59,265 nt of DNA from CAYTZH01 sp964442285 (GCA_964442285.1 CAYTZH010000034.1:1-59265), one strand, 5' to 3'. Numbered from the stretch's first letter, positions 42,008-49,904 are shown. Notes: generated by a model not told the origin, from the sequence alone. Program-made: numbers and translations.

Positions 42008-42847
42008 ATGTCCGATCCCCGACCCGACGATCCCCGACCCGGAACCTGGGTGCAGCTCGCGCGCAAGGGCGCAGTCGCCCAGCTCACCCTGAACGACCCC
42101 GAGCGGCGCAATGCCATGACCGAGCCCATGGGCGAGGCCTTCGCGGCGCGCATGGCGGCGCTCGCCGCAGACCCCGAGCTGCGGGCCGTGGTGCTGACGG
42201 GGGCCGGGCGGGCGTTCTCCGCCGGCGGCGACCTCGATTGGCTGGAGCGCAAGGCCGAGGCCGGCGCCGCCGACCCCGGCGGCCCGACCCGGCGCCGCAA
42301 CCGCGACGCCATGCGCACCTTCTACGGCCTGTTCCTGTCGATCCGGAGCCTTCCGGTCCCCACGATCGCGGCCGTGAACGGGGCCGCGGTGGGTGCGGGC
42401 CTGTGCGTGGCACTCGCCTGCGACCTGCGCATCGCCGCCCGGGACGCCCGGCTCGGCCTGAACTTCACCCGGCTCGGCATCCACCCGGGCATGGGCGCCA
42501 CCTGGACCCTGCCCCGGATCGTGGGCCCCGCCCATGCCGCCGAGCTGCTCCTCACGGGGCGCCTCGTCGACGGCGAGGAGGCGGCCCGCATCGGCCTGGT
42601 GAACCGCTGCTGCGCGCGGGAGGCCGTGCTCGACGAGGCCCTGGCGCTGGCCCGGGAGCTGGCCGAGGCCGCGCCCCTGGCCCTGCGCGGCTGCCGCGAG
42701 GCGCTGGAGCGGAGCCCCGCCGCGAGCCTCGAGGATCAGCTCGCCTTCGAGGCCGCCCGCCAGGCCGAGTGCTACGAGACGGAGGACTTCCGCGAGGGCC
42801 TCCGCGCCGTGCGCGAGCGGCGGCCCCCCCGCTTCGAGGGCCGCTGA
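42008..42847 (+). CDS. Crotonase-superfamily protein (enoyl-CoA hydratase/isomerase-like)
   Basis: 279 residues. Oxyanion-hole segments AFSAGGDLDWL (about 62-72) and NGAAVGAGLCVALACDLRIA are clear, as is HPGMGATWTLPRIVG. The two catalytic glutamates of classical enoyl-CoA hydratase are not visible: the segment after GAAVGAG reads LCVAL, and the second position lies in FTRLGIHPG. So it may be an isomerase, a hydrolase or a hydratase with other chemistry. It acts on acyl-CoA in the cytoplasm and fits with the nearby acyl-CoA dehydrogenases. Divergent from the ASST-like gene. Confidence 0.87.
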   Translation: MSDPRPDDPRPGTWVQLARKGAVAQLTLNDPERRNAMTEPMGEAFAARMAALAADPELRAVVLTGAGRAFSAGGDLDWLERKAEAGAADPGGPTRRRNRDAMRTFYGLFLSIRSLPVPTIAAVNGAAVGAGLCVALACDLRIAARDARLGLNFTRLGIHPGMGATWTLPRIVGPAHAAELLLTGRLVDGEEAARIGLVNRCCAREAVLDEALALARELAEAAPLALRGCREALERSPAASLEDQLAFEAARQAECYETEDFREGLRAVRERRPPRFEGR

Positions 42848-42969
42848 GACGCCGGCCGGTGACGCTCGTCACGTTCGGAAGTGCCCGATGGGGCTACGGT
42901 AAAGGTGTACAGGCGAGGAGCCGAACGGTAACGTACGCCCGTCGGCAGTCTTCGTGTGGGGGGGAATCC

Positions 42970-43068
42970 GTGAGTCGAGTGGTGACTCGTGCGCTTCGGA
43001 GCCACGTCCTGTGGCTCTCGGTCGGCTACGTCAGCCTGCTGGTCCTGATGGCCCGGGCCTACGCCTGA
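42970..43068 (+). CDS. Possible 32-residue single-pass membrane peptide
   Basis: GTG start with a G-run (GTGGGGGGG) seven bases upstream. The peptide is a basic N-terminus (VSRVVTRALRSH) followed by one hydrophobic helix (VLWLSVGYVSLLVLMARAYA) and stops. The size and charge distribution are typical of small membrane proteins, and the inside-positive rule is met. Not conserved with anything I recognise. It lies in a 220-bp gap and ends 1 bp before the convergent ndk stop. Chance is possible. Confidence 0.4.
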   Translation: MSRVVTRALRSHVLWLSVGYVSLLVLMARAYA

Positions 43069-43069
43069 G

Positions 43070-43510
43070 CTAGAGGGCCTCGACGGGGGCGTTGATCTCC
43101 GTGGCATTGAAGAAGTACGAGATCTCGATCTTCGCGGTGTCGGGACCGTCCGAGCCGTGGACCGCGTTCTTCTCGATGTCCGTGGCGAAGTCCTTGCGGA
43201 TCGTGCCCGCCTCGGCGTTCTCGGGATTGGTCGCGCCCATGAGCGCGCGGTAGCGCGCGATGGCGTCCTCCCCCTCCAGCACGCTTACCACCGCGGGGCC
43301 CGAGGTCATGAACGTCACGAGCGAGCCGAAGAACGGCCGCTCCCTGTGCACCGCGTAGAAGCCCTTCGCCTGGGTCTCCGTCAGCTGGATCATCTTGAGG
43401 GCGAGGATGCGCAGGCCCGCCTGCTCGATGCGGGCGAGGATGGCGCCCGCGTGCCCCGCTGCGGTGGCGTCGGGCTTGACGATCGAGAGGGTGCGCTGGA
43501 CGTCGGCCAT
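43070..43510 (-). CDS. ndk: Nucleoside diphosphate kinase
   Basis: 146 residues, about five longer than the usual 141. Transfers phosphate from ATP to NDPs through a phosphohistidine. LSIVKPDATAAGHAG at the N-terminus, RERPFFGSLVTFMTSGP, GATNPENAEAGTIRKDF and the active-site NAVHGSDG (H118) are diagnostic. GGAGGAG precedes the ATG. It lies 87 bp after the quinone oxidoreductase gene on the same strand, so it may have its own promoter or be read through. Confidence 0.97.
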   Translation of the reverse strand: MADVQRTLSIVKPDATAAGHAGAILARIEQAGLRILALKMIQLTETQAKGFYAVHRERPFFGSLVTFMTSGPAVVSVLEGEDAIARYRALMGATNPENAEAGTIRKDFATDIEKNAVHGSDGPDTAKIEISYFFNATEINAPVEAL

Positions 43511-43597
43511 GGGGGAGCTCCTCCGGGTTCTCGGCGCGGCGGACGGTAGCGAGCGCCGGCGCGACCGCCAGCGCCGCGACCGCCAGCGCCCCGCGGC

Positions 43598-44578
43598 TCA
43601 GCCCACCGACAGGACCACCTTTCCGAAGTGGCCGCTCTCCTTCACCAGGCGGTGGGCGTCGCCCGCCCGGGCGAGGGGCAGCACCCGGTCGATCACGGGC
43701 GCGATGCGACCGGCGGCCAGTGCGTCGCCGAAGCGGGCCTGGAACCCGGCGGCGATGGCGGCCTTCTCCTGCGCCGATCGCGTCCGCAGGGTGGAGCCGA
43801 TCACCGAGAGTCGGCGCGCGAGCAGGGCGCCGAGATTGATCTCCGCCTTGGCGCCCCCCATGAGCCCGATCAGGACCAGTCGCCCGCCGACCGCCAGCGA
43901 CTTCAGGTTCGCGGCGAGATAGGCGGCGCCGATGTGGTCGAGCACCACGTCCACGCCCCGGCCGTCGGTGGCCTCGCGCACGGCCTCGGCGAAGTCGCCG
44001 CTGCGGTAGTTGACGGCCACCTGGGCGCCGAGCTCGCGACAGCGGGCGCACTTCTCGTCGCTGCCCGCGGTGGTGATGACGGTCCCGCCGACCTCGCGCA
44101 CGAGCTGGATGGCGGCGGTGCCGATGCCGCTGCCCCCGCCGTGGACCAGGAGCGATCCGCCGTCCGGCAGGCCGGCCAGCTGGAAGACGTTCAGAAAGAC
44201 CGTGAGGAAGACCTCGCATACCCCCGCGGCCTCCTCCAGGGAGAGTCGCTCGGGCACGGGCAGGGCGCTGCCGGCGTGGACCACCACCTCCTCGGCGTAG
44301 CCCCCGCCCGCGAGCAGGGCCATGACCCGGTCTCCGGGCTTCCAGCCTCCGACCCCCGCCCCCACTTCGGCGACGGTGCCCGCGCACTCGAGGCCCAGGA
44401 TCGGCGACGCCCCCGGCGGCGGCGGGTAGAGGCCCTGACGCTGGAGCAGGTCGGCCCGGTTGACCGCGGTCGCGGCCACACGGATCCGCAGCTCCCCCGC
44501 GCCGAGCGCCGGGGCGGCCGCCTCCCCCAACACGAGCTGGGTCTCGTCGCCGGGCTCCTTGACCAGGACGGCCTGCAT
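43598..44578 (-). CDS. NAD(P)H:quinone oxidoreductase (zinc-less MDR family)
   Basis: 326 residues. Medium-chain dehydrogenase/reductase fold of the QOR/PIG3 type. N-terminal NRADLLQRQGLYPPPPGAS, GLECAGTVAEVG and the nucleotide site LLVHGGGSGIGTAAIQL are visible. No structural-zinc cysteine cluster is present. PIG3-like enzymes reduce quinones or enoyl-type substrates with NADPH. Last gene of the HxlR operon, 11 bp after acyl-CoA dehydrogenase 1, consistent with use of an enoyl or quinone product. Confidence 0.9.
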   Translation of the reverse strand: MQAVLVKEPGDETQLVLGEAAAPALGAGELRIRVAATAVNRADLLQRQGLYPPPPGASPILGLECAGTVAEVGAGVGGWKPGDRVMALLAGGGYAEEVVVHAGSALPVPERLSLEEAAGVCEVFLTVFLNVFQLAGLPDGGSLLVHGGGSGIGTAAIQLVREVGGTVITTAGSDEKCARCRELGAQVAVNYRSGDFAEAVREATDGRGVDVVLDHIGAAYLAANLKSLAVGGRLVLIGLMGGAKAEINLGALLARRLSVIGSTLRTRSAQEKAAIAAGFQARFGDALAAGRIAPVIDRVLPLARAGDAHRLVKESGHFGKVVLSVG

Positions 44579-44589
44579 CGGCGCGGCCC

Positions 44590-45768
44590 CTACTTCAGAT
44601 GCTCCCGGGTGTAGCCGAGGATGGTGCGGGCCACGATCAGGTTCTGGATCTGACCGGTCCCCTCGTAGATGTCCGTGATCCGGACGTCGCGGAACCACTT
44701 CTCCAGCAGGTGCTCCCGCGAGACGCCCATGGGCCCGAGGATCTCGATGCAGCCCTGGGTCACCTGGCGCACCGCCGAGCCGGCCTTGGCCTTGCAGATC
44801 GACGATTCCAGGTTGTTGGGCTGGCCCTTGTCCGCGAGCCAGGCGGCCCGCAGCACCGTCAGCATGGCGGCCTCCTGGATCGCCTCCAGCTGCTGGAAGC
44901 GCTGCACCACCGCCGGCTGCTCGTGCAGGCCCGGACCGTAGGAGATCGTCACGCCGGCGGCCTCGAGCTGCTCGCGGGTGAAGTCGAGGGCCGCCTCCGA
45001 CATGCCGAGCCCGATGGCGGCCACCGCCGGACGGGTCATGTTGAAGGTCTTCATGACGCCCTTGAAGCCGCCCGAGCCCTGCTTCGGGATCTCTTCCTTG
45101 AGGCCGAGCAGGTTCTCCCGGGGCACGCGGCAGTCGGTGAAGACGTAGGCCGCCGTGTCGTCGGCCCGGATGCCGAGCTTCTTCTCCTTGTGGGCCACCA
45201 CGAAGCCCGGCGTCCCCTTCTCCACCAGGAAGGACTTGATCCCGGCCCGGCCGGCGGACTTGTCGATCGTGGCCCAGATCACCACGCCGTCGGCGCGGCA
45301 GCCCGTGGTCACGAAGATCTTCTCGCCGTTGATCACCCACTCGTTGCTGGCCTCGTCGAGGACCGCCGTGGTGGAGACCAGCGACGGGTCGGAGCCGCAG
45401 CCCGGCTCGGTGATCGCCATGGCCAGGGTCAGCTTGCCCCACTTCTCGTGCTGGTCGGGCGTGCCCGCCGCGCGCAGGGCGGCGTTGCCGAGCCCGCCGC
45501 TGCCGCGGCGCATGCGGACCGAGTAGTCGCCCCAGGTCTGGCCGGCGGAGATGAGCATGCTCATCACGCTCATGCCGGTGTCCTCGGCCGTGCGGCCGGC
45601 CATGGCCTCGAAGATCGTGGGGAACCCGTCGGCCTCGGGGAGAGCGTCGGGCGGGAACTCGTGCTCGTTCTCGTCGTAGTGGCGCGCGTACTGGCGGCAG
45701 ACGAGCGCCTCCTCCCGGACGTGGTCGAGGACCTTCTTGTCGTTGTCGGTGAGCTGGAAGTCGATCAT
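44590..45768 (-). CDS. Acyl-CoA dehydrogenase 1
   Basis: 392 residues, complete FAD-dependent fold. FAD-binding AMAITEPGCGSD (about 118-129) and FVTTGCRADGVVIW, then TRPAVAAIGLGMSEAALD and the C-terminal catalytic base in IYEGTGQIQN (E369), which is in the position of medium/short-chain enzymes. Oxidises an acyl-CoA to the enoyl-CoA and passes electrons to ETF. It follows acyl-CoA dehydrogenase 2 by 39 bp in the HxlR-controlled operon. Substrate chain type cannot be told. Confidence 0.94.
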   Translation of the reverse strand: MIDFQLTDNDKKVLDHVREEALVCRQYARHYDENEHEFPPDALPEADGFPTIFEAMAGRTAEDTGMSVMSMLISAGQTWGDYSVRMRRGSGGLGNAALRAAGTPDQHEKWGKLTLAMAITEPGCGSDPSLVSTTAVLDEASNEWVINGEKIFVTTGCRADGVVIWATIDKSAGRAGIKSFLVEKGTPGFVVAHKEKKLGIRADDTAAYVFTDCRVPRENLLGLKEEIPKQGSGGFKGVMKTFNMTRPAVAAIGLGMSEAALDFTREQLEAAGVTISYGPGLHEQPAVVQRFQQLEAIQEAAMLTVLRAAWLADKGQPNNLESSICKAKAGSAVRQVTQGCIEILGPMGVSREHLLEKWFRDVRITDIYEGTGQIQNLIVARTILGYTREHLK

Positions 45769-45807
45769 GTGGATTCTCCGTCGTGTTCTGCGGCTCGGGG
45801 GCGCCGG

Positions 45808-46902
45808 CTAGACGAGGACGCTGCCTTCGAGGACGCCCAGGGTGCGGGCGTGGCGGTACCAGAGCTCCACCGGGTGCTCGCGGATGAAGCCGTGGCCACC
45901 GAGGACCTGGATGCCGTTGTCGGCGATCTTCAGGCTCTGCTCCGCCGCGTAGGCCCGGGCCAGGTGGCACGAGCGCGTGGCGTCGAGGCCCGCCTCGAGC
46001 TCGCTCGCCGCGCGCCAGATGTGCCAGCGCATGGCGTCGGTCTCGATGGCCATGTCCGAGAGCATGAAGGCGATGGCCTGCTTCTGGGCGATGGCCTCGT
46101 CGAAGGCGTGGCGGTCCTTGGCGTAGGGGATGCAGTACTCCATCACCGCCCGCGAGAGACCCAGCATCACCGCCGAGAGGCCGACTCGCGCGTGGTTCAG
46201 GACCCGCCCCACGTCGCAGCCCTCGGCCCCGCCCAGGCGGTCGGCGGCCGGGACCGTCACCCGCTCGAGGGTCAGGGTGTAGGTGGACAGGGCCCGCAGG
46301 CCCATGTTGAGCTCGGGCTCGGAGACCGTGAGGCCCTCGGCGTCGCGGGGCACGATGAAGGCGTCGGAGCGGCCGTTGCTCCGCGCCAGCACCAGGAAGT
46401 GGCTGGCCCGGTCGCCCAGGGGCACGAAGCGCTTGGTGCCCGAGAGCACCCAGTCCTCGCCCTTGGGCTCGGCGGTGGTGCGCAGGCTCCAGGCGTCGAA
46501 GGTCGGGCTCGGCTCCACCACGGCCAGCGCGGCCGCGTGGAACTTCGAGGTCCCGAACAGCGGCAGGTACTTCTCCCGCTGGGCCTCGGTACCCTGGTCG
46601 AGCACCGGGAAGGCGAAGGTCCCGGGGCTGACCGCCGCCAGCGCCAGGGCGGCGTCGCCGTAGGCCAGCTCCTCGAGCACCAGGGTATTGGTGACGGGCG
46701 AGCGCTCCTCGCCGCCGCCGCCCTGGCTCTCGGGGATCTGGGTGCTGGTGAGACCGAGCTCCCAGACCGAGTCCAGGAAGTCCTGGGGGATGCTCCCGTT
46801 CTCGTCGCACTCGCGCGCGAGCGGGCGGATGGCCTCGTCCGCGAAGCCCTTCAGGGTCTCGCGAACGACCTCCTGCTCCTCCGTGGGGGCGAAAGAGATC
46901 AT
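45808..46902 (-). CDS. Acyl-CoA dehydrogenase 2 (shortened C-terminus)
   Basis: 364 residues. N-terminal EEQEVVRETLKGFADEAI, mid domain LVLEELAYGDAALAL, and C-terminal GGHGFIREHPVELWYRHART. The catalytic-Glu equivalent is in GVLEGS (E359), but the protein ends five residues later, while its neighbour continues for 23 residues. The FAD-contacting TEPGCGSD-type motif is altered to VVEPSPTFDAW. It may be a partner subunit of a heteromeric dehydrogenase with enzyme 1, as in several steroid- and branched-acyl systems. Starts in an ATGA overlap with the HxlR gene. Confidence 0.88.
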   Translation of the reverse strand: MISFAPTEEQEVVRETLKGFADEAIRPLARECDENGSIPQDFLDSVWELGLTSTQIPESQGGGGEERSPVTNTLVLEELAYGDAALALAAVSPGTFAFPVLDQGTEAQREKYLPLFGTSKFHAAALAVVEPSPTFDAWSLRTTAEPKGEDWVLSGTKRFVPLGDRASHFLVLARSNGRSDAFIVPRDAEGLTVSEPELNMGLRALSTYTLTLERVTVPAADRLGGAEGCDVGRVLNHARVGLSAVMLGLSRAVMEYCIPYAKDRHAFDEAIAQKQAIAFMLSDMAIETDAMRWHIWRAASELEAGLDATRSCHLARAYAAEQSLKIADNGIQVLGGHGFIREHPVELWYRHARTLGVLEGSVLV

Positions 46903-47645
46903 GTCCGGTCCTCCGAAATGGTCGACTCCTCGCCGCGGGGCGGGGCGCCGATCTGGTGGAAGAAGTGGGCGAGCGATTGCCGACCGCCCTCCTTGCTCAT
47001 CAGTCCGCGCTTGACCACATCGCGCGCGTCGAGACGACCCAGGGCCACGCCGCACCACACCCGGGTGTCGGCCGTGTAGCGGACGTCCGCGGCCTCGGCG
47101 AAGCCGGGCTCCACGTGGCAGTGACCGCGGTCCACGGCCACCGTCCAGACCCCGCCGCCGTCGCCGGTGAGCCGGATCTCGAAGGTCACGGTCGCCTCCC
47201 GGGCGCGCTCCTCGCGGAGCAGGAAGGGGAGTGACTCGACGATCGACTGAGCCGAGGTGTCGGTGAACTGGTCGGAGCCCGCCTCGCGAGCCTCGAGCGC
47301 GTACCACACCCACCAGCGGGCGATGGCCGCGACGATGGGCTCGAGGGTGCGACCCACTTCCGTGAGCGCGTAGAGCGAGCGGGAGCCCTCGCTCACGGTC
47401 TCCACGAAGTCGCGGTCGACGAGCTGGCGCAGGCGGTTGGAGAGCACTCGCGGCGCGATCCCGGTGCGCTGGCGCAGCTCCTGGAAGCCGAGCGGCCGGA
47501 TCAGCAGGTGGCGGACGAGGACCAGGGTCCAGCGCTCGCCGATCAGGTCCAGGCCGCGAGCCACCGGATCGAAGATCGCCCCAGGCCGCGGGATGGCGGG
47601 GGGGGAGTTGGCCGATCGGTCGCTGTGCTCGGCGCGGGCCGTCAT
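46899..47645 (-). CDS. HxlR-family regulator fused to an SCP2-like lipid-binding domain
   Basis: 248 residues. The winged-helix HxlR domain (about 25-120) reads LIGERWTLVLVRHLLIRPLG, then FQELRQRTGIAPRVLSNRLR and YALTEVGRTL. Residues about 150-235 look like an SCP2/sterol-carrier domain (TVTFEIRLTG, GVWTVAVDRGHCHVEPG, AADVRYTADTRVWCGVALG), which could sense an acyl or steroid ligand. It heads an operon with two acyl-CoA dehydrogenases and an oxidoreductase. A perfect 11-bp inverted repeat sits directly upstream on its own promoter, so autorepression relieved by a lipid ligand is likely (inferred). Confidence 0.88.
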   Translation of the reverse strand: MTARAEHSDRSANSPPAIPRPGAIFDPVARGLDLIGERWTLVLVRHLLIRPLGFQELRQRTGIAPRVLSNRLRQLVDRDFVETVSEGSRSLYALTEVGRTLEPIVAAIARWWVWYALEAREAGSDQFTDTSAQSIVESLPFLLREERAREATVTFEIRLTGDGGGVWTVAVDRGHCHVEPGFAEAADVRYTADTRVWCGVALGRLDARDVVKRGLMSKEGGRQSLAHFFHQIGAPPRGEESTISEDRT

Positions 47646-47681
47646 GGATCAGTATCTAATGGATACTGATCCTGGAGTCAA
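47646..47681 (-). promoter_or_regulatory. HxlR-operon promoter with 27-bp palindromic operator, leaderless
   Basis: On the minus strand TTGACT (47681-47676), a 17-bp spacer and TAGATA (47658-47653), then 7 nt to the ATG at 47645, so the transcript should begin at or next to the A of ATG. A perfect inverted repeat GGATCAGTATC-TAATG-GATACTGATCC (47646-47672) covers the spacer, the -10 and the bases up to the start codon. This is an excellent repressor site. Confidence 0.8.
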
Positions 47682-47757
47682 GGAATACTTCACGCGGGAC
47701 CTGTCGGATACCCGACAGGGTTCCGGTCAGGAATCGCGCCGGGGGCGTGCCGGACCG

Positions 47758-48318
47758 CTAGCCGAAGGAGATCCGGACGTCCTGCCGGTCCTCGCCGGTG
47801 GCCTCGAACAGGGTGCGGGCCTCCAGGGCCATGAGCCGGGCGAGGAAGACGTCGGGGATCTGCTCGATCCGCACGTTGAAGGCGTTGACGCTGTGGTTGA
47901 AGAACTCGCGGCGGTCGGCGATGCCCTCCTCGACGGCCGAGATGCGCTCCTGGAGCATCTGGAACGAGGTATCGGCCTTGAGCTCCGGATAGCTCTCGGC
48001 CACGGCGAACAGGCGCCCCAGGGCGCCCCGCATCAGGCCGTCGGCGTCGCCCTTCTCGTCCACGTTGCGGGCCTGCGCGTAGGCCGTGCGCGCGCGGGTC
48101 ACCGCCTCGAGCACTTCGCGCTCGTGCTTCATGTAGCCCTTCACGGTGTCGACCAGCTTGGGGATCTCGTCGTGACGCTGCTTCAGCAACACGTCGATGT
48201 TCGCCCAGGAGCGGTCGACGGCGTGCTTCAGGTTGATGAGTCCGTTGTAGAGTCCGACGACGTAGAGCGCCGTCCCGACGACGAAGAACCCGACGATGGC
48301 GAGGACGATCCAGCCCAT
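47758..48318 (-). CDS. lemA: LemA-family protein
   Basis: 186 residues. One N-terminal membrane helix (WIVLAIVGFFVVGTALYVVGL), then the helical-bundle LemA domain: YNGLINLKHAVDRSWANIDV, KQRHDEIPKLVDTVKGYM, AVAESYPELKAD and the conserved NAFNVRIEQIPDVFLA near the C-terminus. Function of LemA proteins is poorly known; they are often next to TPM/YgcG or GIDE-domain membrane proteins, as here, and linked to envelope stress. It lies 2 bp after the GIDE-like gene stop. Confidence 0.92.
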   Translation of the reverse strand: MGWIVLAIVGFFVVGTALYVVGLYNGLINLKHAVDRSWANIDVLLKQRHDEIPKLVDTVKGYMKHEREVLEAVTRARTAYAQARNVDEKGDADGLMRGALGRLFAVAESYPELKADTSFQMLQERISAVEEGIADRREFFNHSVNAFNVRIEQIPDVFLARLMALEARTLFEATGEDRQDVRISFG

Positions 48319-48320
48319 GG

Positions 48321-49277
48321 CTACCTCCCGATGACACCGAGGCGGAACAGCAGTCCGCCCAGGCAGGCGACGGCCAGCAGCGCCCCGCCGAAGACCCCGG
48401 CGAGCGCTCCGAACCCGTGTTTGCGGAGCACCTCGCGCTCCGAGCGATCCGCGATGTAGAACGGCCCGCCACCCGCGGCGGCGCCGACCACGACCCGGTC
48501 TTCGAACCCTTCCGTCGCCACCTCGCCCACGGCCAGGCGGCGGGCCACCTCCCACTCCTCGGCGGAGACCCGGCCGTCGCCATCGGTGTCCATGTGGGCC
48601 ATGGCGTCGGCATCGGCCTTCAGGGCCGCGAGCTTCTCCGCGATCCGCACCCGCCGCTCGTGGACGAGTCCGCCGCGCTCCTGGGCCAGGCCGAGGACGA
48701 AGAGGGTGTCGCCAGGGCCGATGTGCCACTCGGAGAGGCGCAGACGGCGTCCGAAGCCGAGGAAGCCCTGGGTACGCACCCCCTGCTCGGCGAGGAAGCC
48801 GGAGGTCGGGCCCGAGAGATCGGGGTTGGTCTCGCGGTAGTCGGCGTCGATCTCGACCCGGGCGCCGCGGGGATCCACCAGGACGCGGCCGGTCTCGTCC
48901 TCCAGGTAGAAGGGCCAGGCCGCGGAGTCGCCGGAGGCCAGGGTGCGCCAGCGGCGCCGCCGGTTGCTCTCCACCTCCTCCTCCACCTTCCAGCGATACC
49001 AGACACAGCGCTGCGACGTGAAGGGAGACTCGAGCGCCGCCTTCTCCTCGGCGCGCCCGTGGAGCTCCACCCGGCCGAGGGCCAGGGAGCGGACCTTCGA
49101 GGTCGGCGTGTCCTGGATCAGGCGCAGCCGGCGCCAGACCCGGAAGCCCTGGAAGAAGGCGCCCACGCCGGCCGCAATCCCGGCGAGCAGGAGCAGCGCC
49201 AGGCGGGGGTCGTCCTGGCTGATCGCCTGCCAGGCCGGGAGCTGGAGCGGGAGCGGCATCCGTCGGCTGATCGGCAC
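48321..49277 (-). CDS. GIDE-domain-like membrane protein with an EF-hand insertion
   Basis: 318 residues (ATG 49277; 49259 also possible). Two terminal membrane segments (LALLLLAGIAAGVGAFFQGF near 26 and LAGVFGGALLAVACLGGLLF near 295) flank a beta-rich domain similar to the GIDE domain of MULAN-type proteins: TPTSKVRSLALGRVELHG, SQRCVWYRWKVEEE and DPRGARVEI. Inserted before the last helix is one canonical EF-hand loop, DTDGDGRVSAEE (about 232-243). Bacterial GIDE-like proteins commonly neighbour lemA, as here. A calcium-responsive envelope function is possible but unproven. The gene ends 2 bp before lemA. Confidence 0.78.
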   Translation of the reverse strand: MPISRRMPLPLQLPAWQAISQDDPRLALLLLAGIAAGVGAFFQGFRVWRRLRLIQDTPTSKVRSLALGRVELHGRAEEKAALESPFTSQRCVWYRWKVEEEVESNRRRRWRTLASGDSAAWPFYLEDETGRVLVDPRGARVEIDADYRETNPDLSGPTSGFLAEQGVRTQGFLGFGRRLRLSEWHIGPGDTLFVLGLAQERGGLVHERRVRIAEKLAALKADADAMAHMDTDGDGRVSAEEWEVARRLAVGEVATEGFEDRVVVGAAAGGGPFYIADRSEREVLRKHGFGALAGVFGGALLAVACLGGLLFRLGVIGR

Positions 49278-49303
49278 CCCTCGGAGGGCGCTTGACCGGC
49301 GGA

Positions 49304-49332
49304 TTGGAGACGGGCCGGCCGTGATCTACGCT
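49304..49332 (+). promoter_or_regulatory. Candidate rnpB promoter
   Basis: TTGGAG (49304-49309), a 17-bp spacer and TACGCT (49327-49332); the first base of the RNase P P1 helix is at 49338, six bases after the -10. The match to consensus is only partial but the spacing is exact. Confidence 0.5.
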
Positions 49333-49337
49333 TTCGT

Positions 49338-49777
49338 GTGGTCGGAGGCGGACGGAGGATCGCCGGCGGATGCGGACTTCCGCGCCGCGGGAGGAAAGTC
49401 CGGGCTCCACAGGGCGGGGAGGTCGCTAACGGCGACCCGGGGCGACCCGAGGGAAAGTGCCGCAGAAACCACACCGCCGATGGCCGGCCTCCGGAGCTCC
49501 GGCTCCCCGGGCCGGCACAGGCAAGGGTGAAATCGTGGGGTAAGAGCCCACGCGCGACGGCCGGGTGACCGGCGGCGGGGCAAACCCCTCCCGGAGCAAG
49601 CTCGAATAGACGCACTCACGAGGGCGGCCCGTCCGAGCCGCGGCGAGAGCCGTGGGAGTGCGCGGGTAGGAGCGCTCGAGCGGCGCAGCAATGCGCCGCC
49701 TAGACGAATGATCCTCGCCGGGCGAAGGGCAACCGACGTCCGGAACAGGACCCGGCTTACAGGCCGCCTCCGACCAC
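49338..49777 (+). ncRNA. rnpB: RNase P RNA, bacterial type A
   Basis: About 440 nt. Ribozyme subunit that matures tRNA 5' ends. The ends pair as P1: GTGGTCGGAGGCGG at 49338-49351 with CCGCCTCCGACCAC at 49764-49777. Conserved regions occur in order: GAGGAAAGTCCGGGCTCC near 49391, GGGAAAGTGCCGCAGAAA near 49450, GGTAAGAGCCCAC near 49539, CAAACCCC then CCGGAGCAAG near 49580 and CCCGGCTTACAGGCC near 49751. The GGTAAGAGCC block lies in the CR II/III area. No protein-coding frame crosses it. Confidence 0.95.
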
Positions 49778-49791
49778 GCCCCCCGCCGGCT

Positions 49792-49815
49792 GGCCCCGCG
49801 GGTCCCCACGGGGCC
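49792..49815 (+). terminator. GC hairpin downstream of rnpB
   Basis: GGCCCCG (49792-49798), a 10-nt loop and CGGGGCC (49809-49815), 14 bp after the 3' end of P1. No U-run, so it is at most a weak or Rho-assisted end. Confidence 0.35.
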
Positions 49816-49826
49816 TCGCGCTGGGG

Positions 49827-49881
49827 TTGCGGAGTACGCCTGCAAGGGTATTCTGCCAGAATCAATCAAACGCTTGATTGA
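49827..49881 (+). promoter_or_regulatory. TetR gene promoter and palindromic operator
   Basis: TTGCGG (49827-49832), 16 bp, TATTCT (49849-49854). Just after the predicted start site is a perfect 20-bp palindrome TCAATCAA-ACGC-TTGATTGA (49862-49881). It also contains the TTG that could be mistaken for a start codon (49878). A bound repressor here would block initiation or clearance. Confidence 0.75.
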
Positions 49882-49904
49882 ACTCGCGCGCCCGCGAGAG
49901 CGAT

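Noticed and set aside
42859..42872. Palindrome GTGAC-GCTC-GTCAC before the 32-residue ORF
   Set aside because: Five-base arms are short for a regulator site and no second copy was found.
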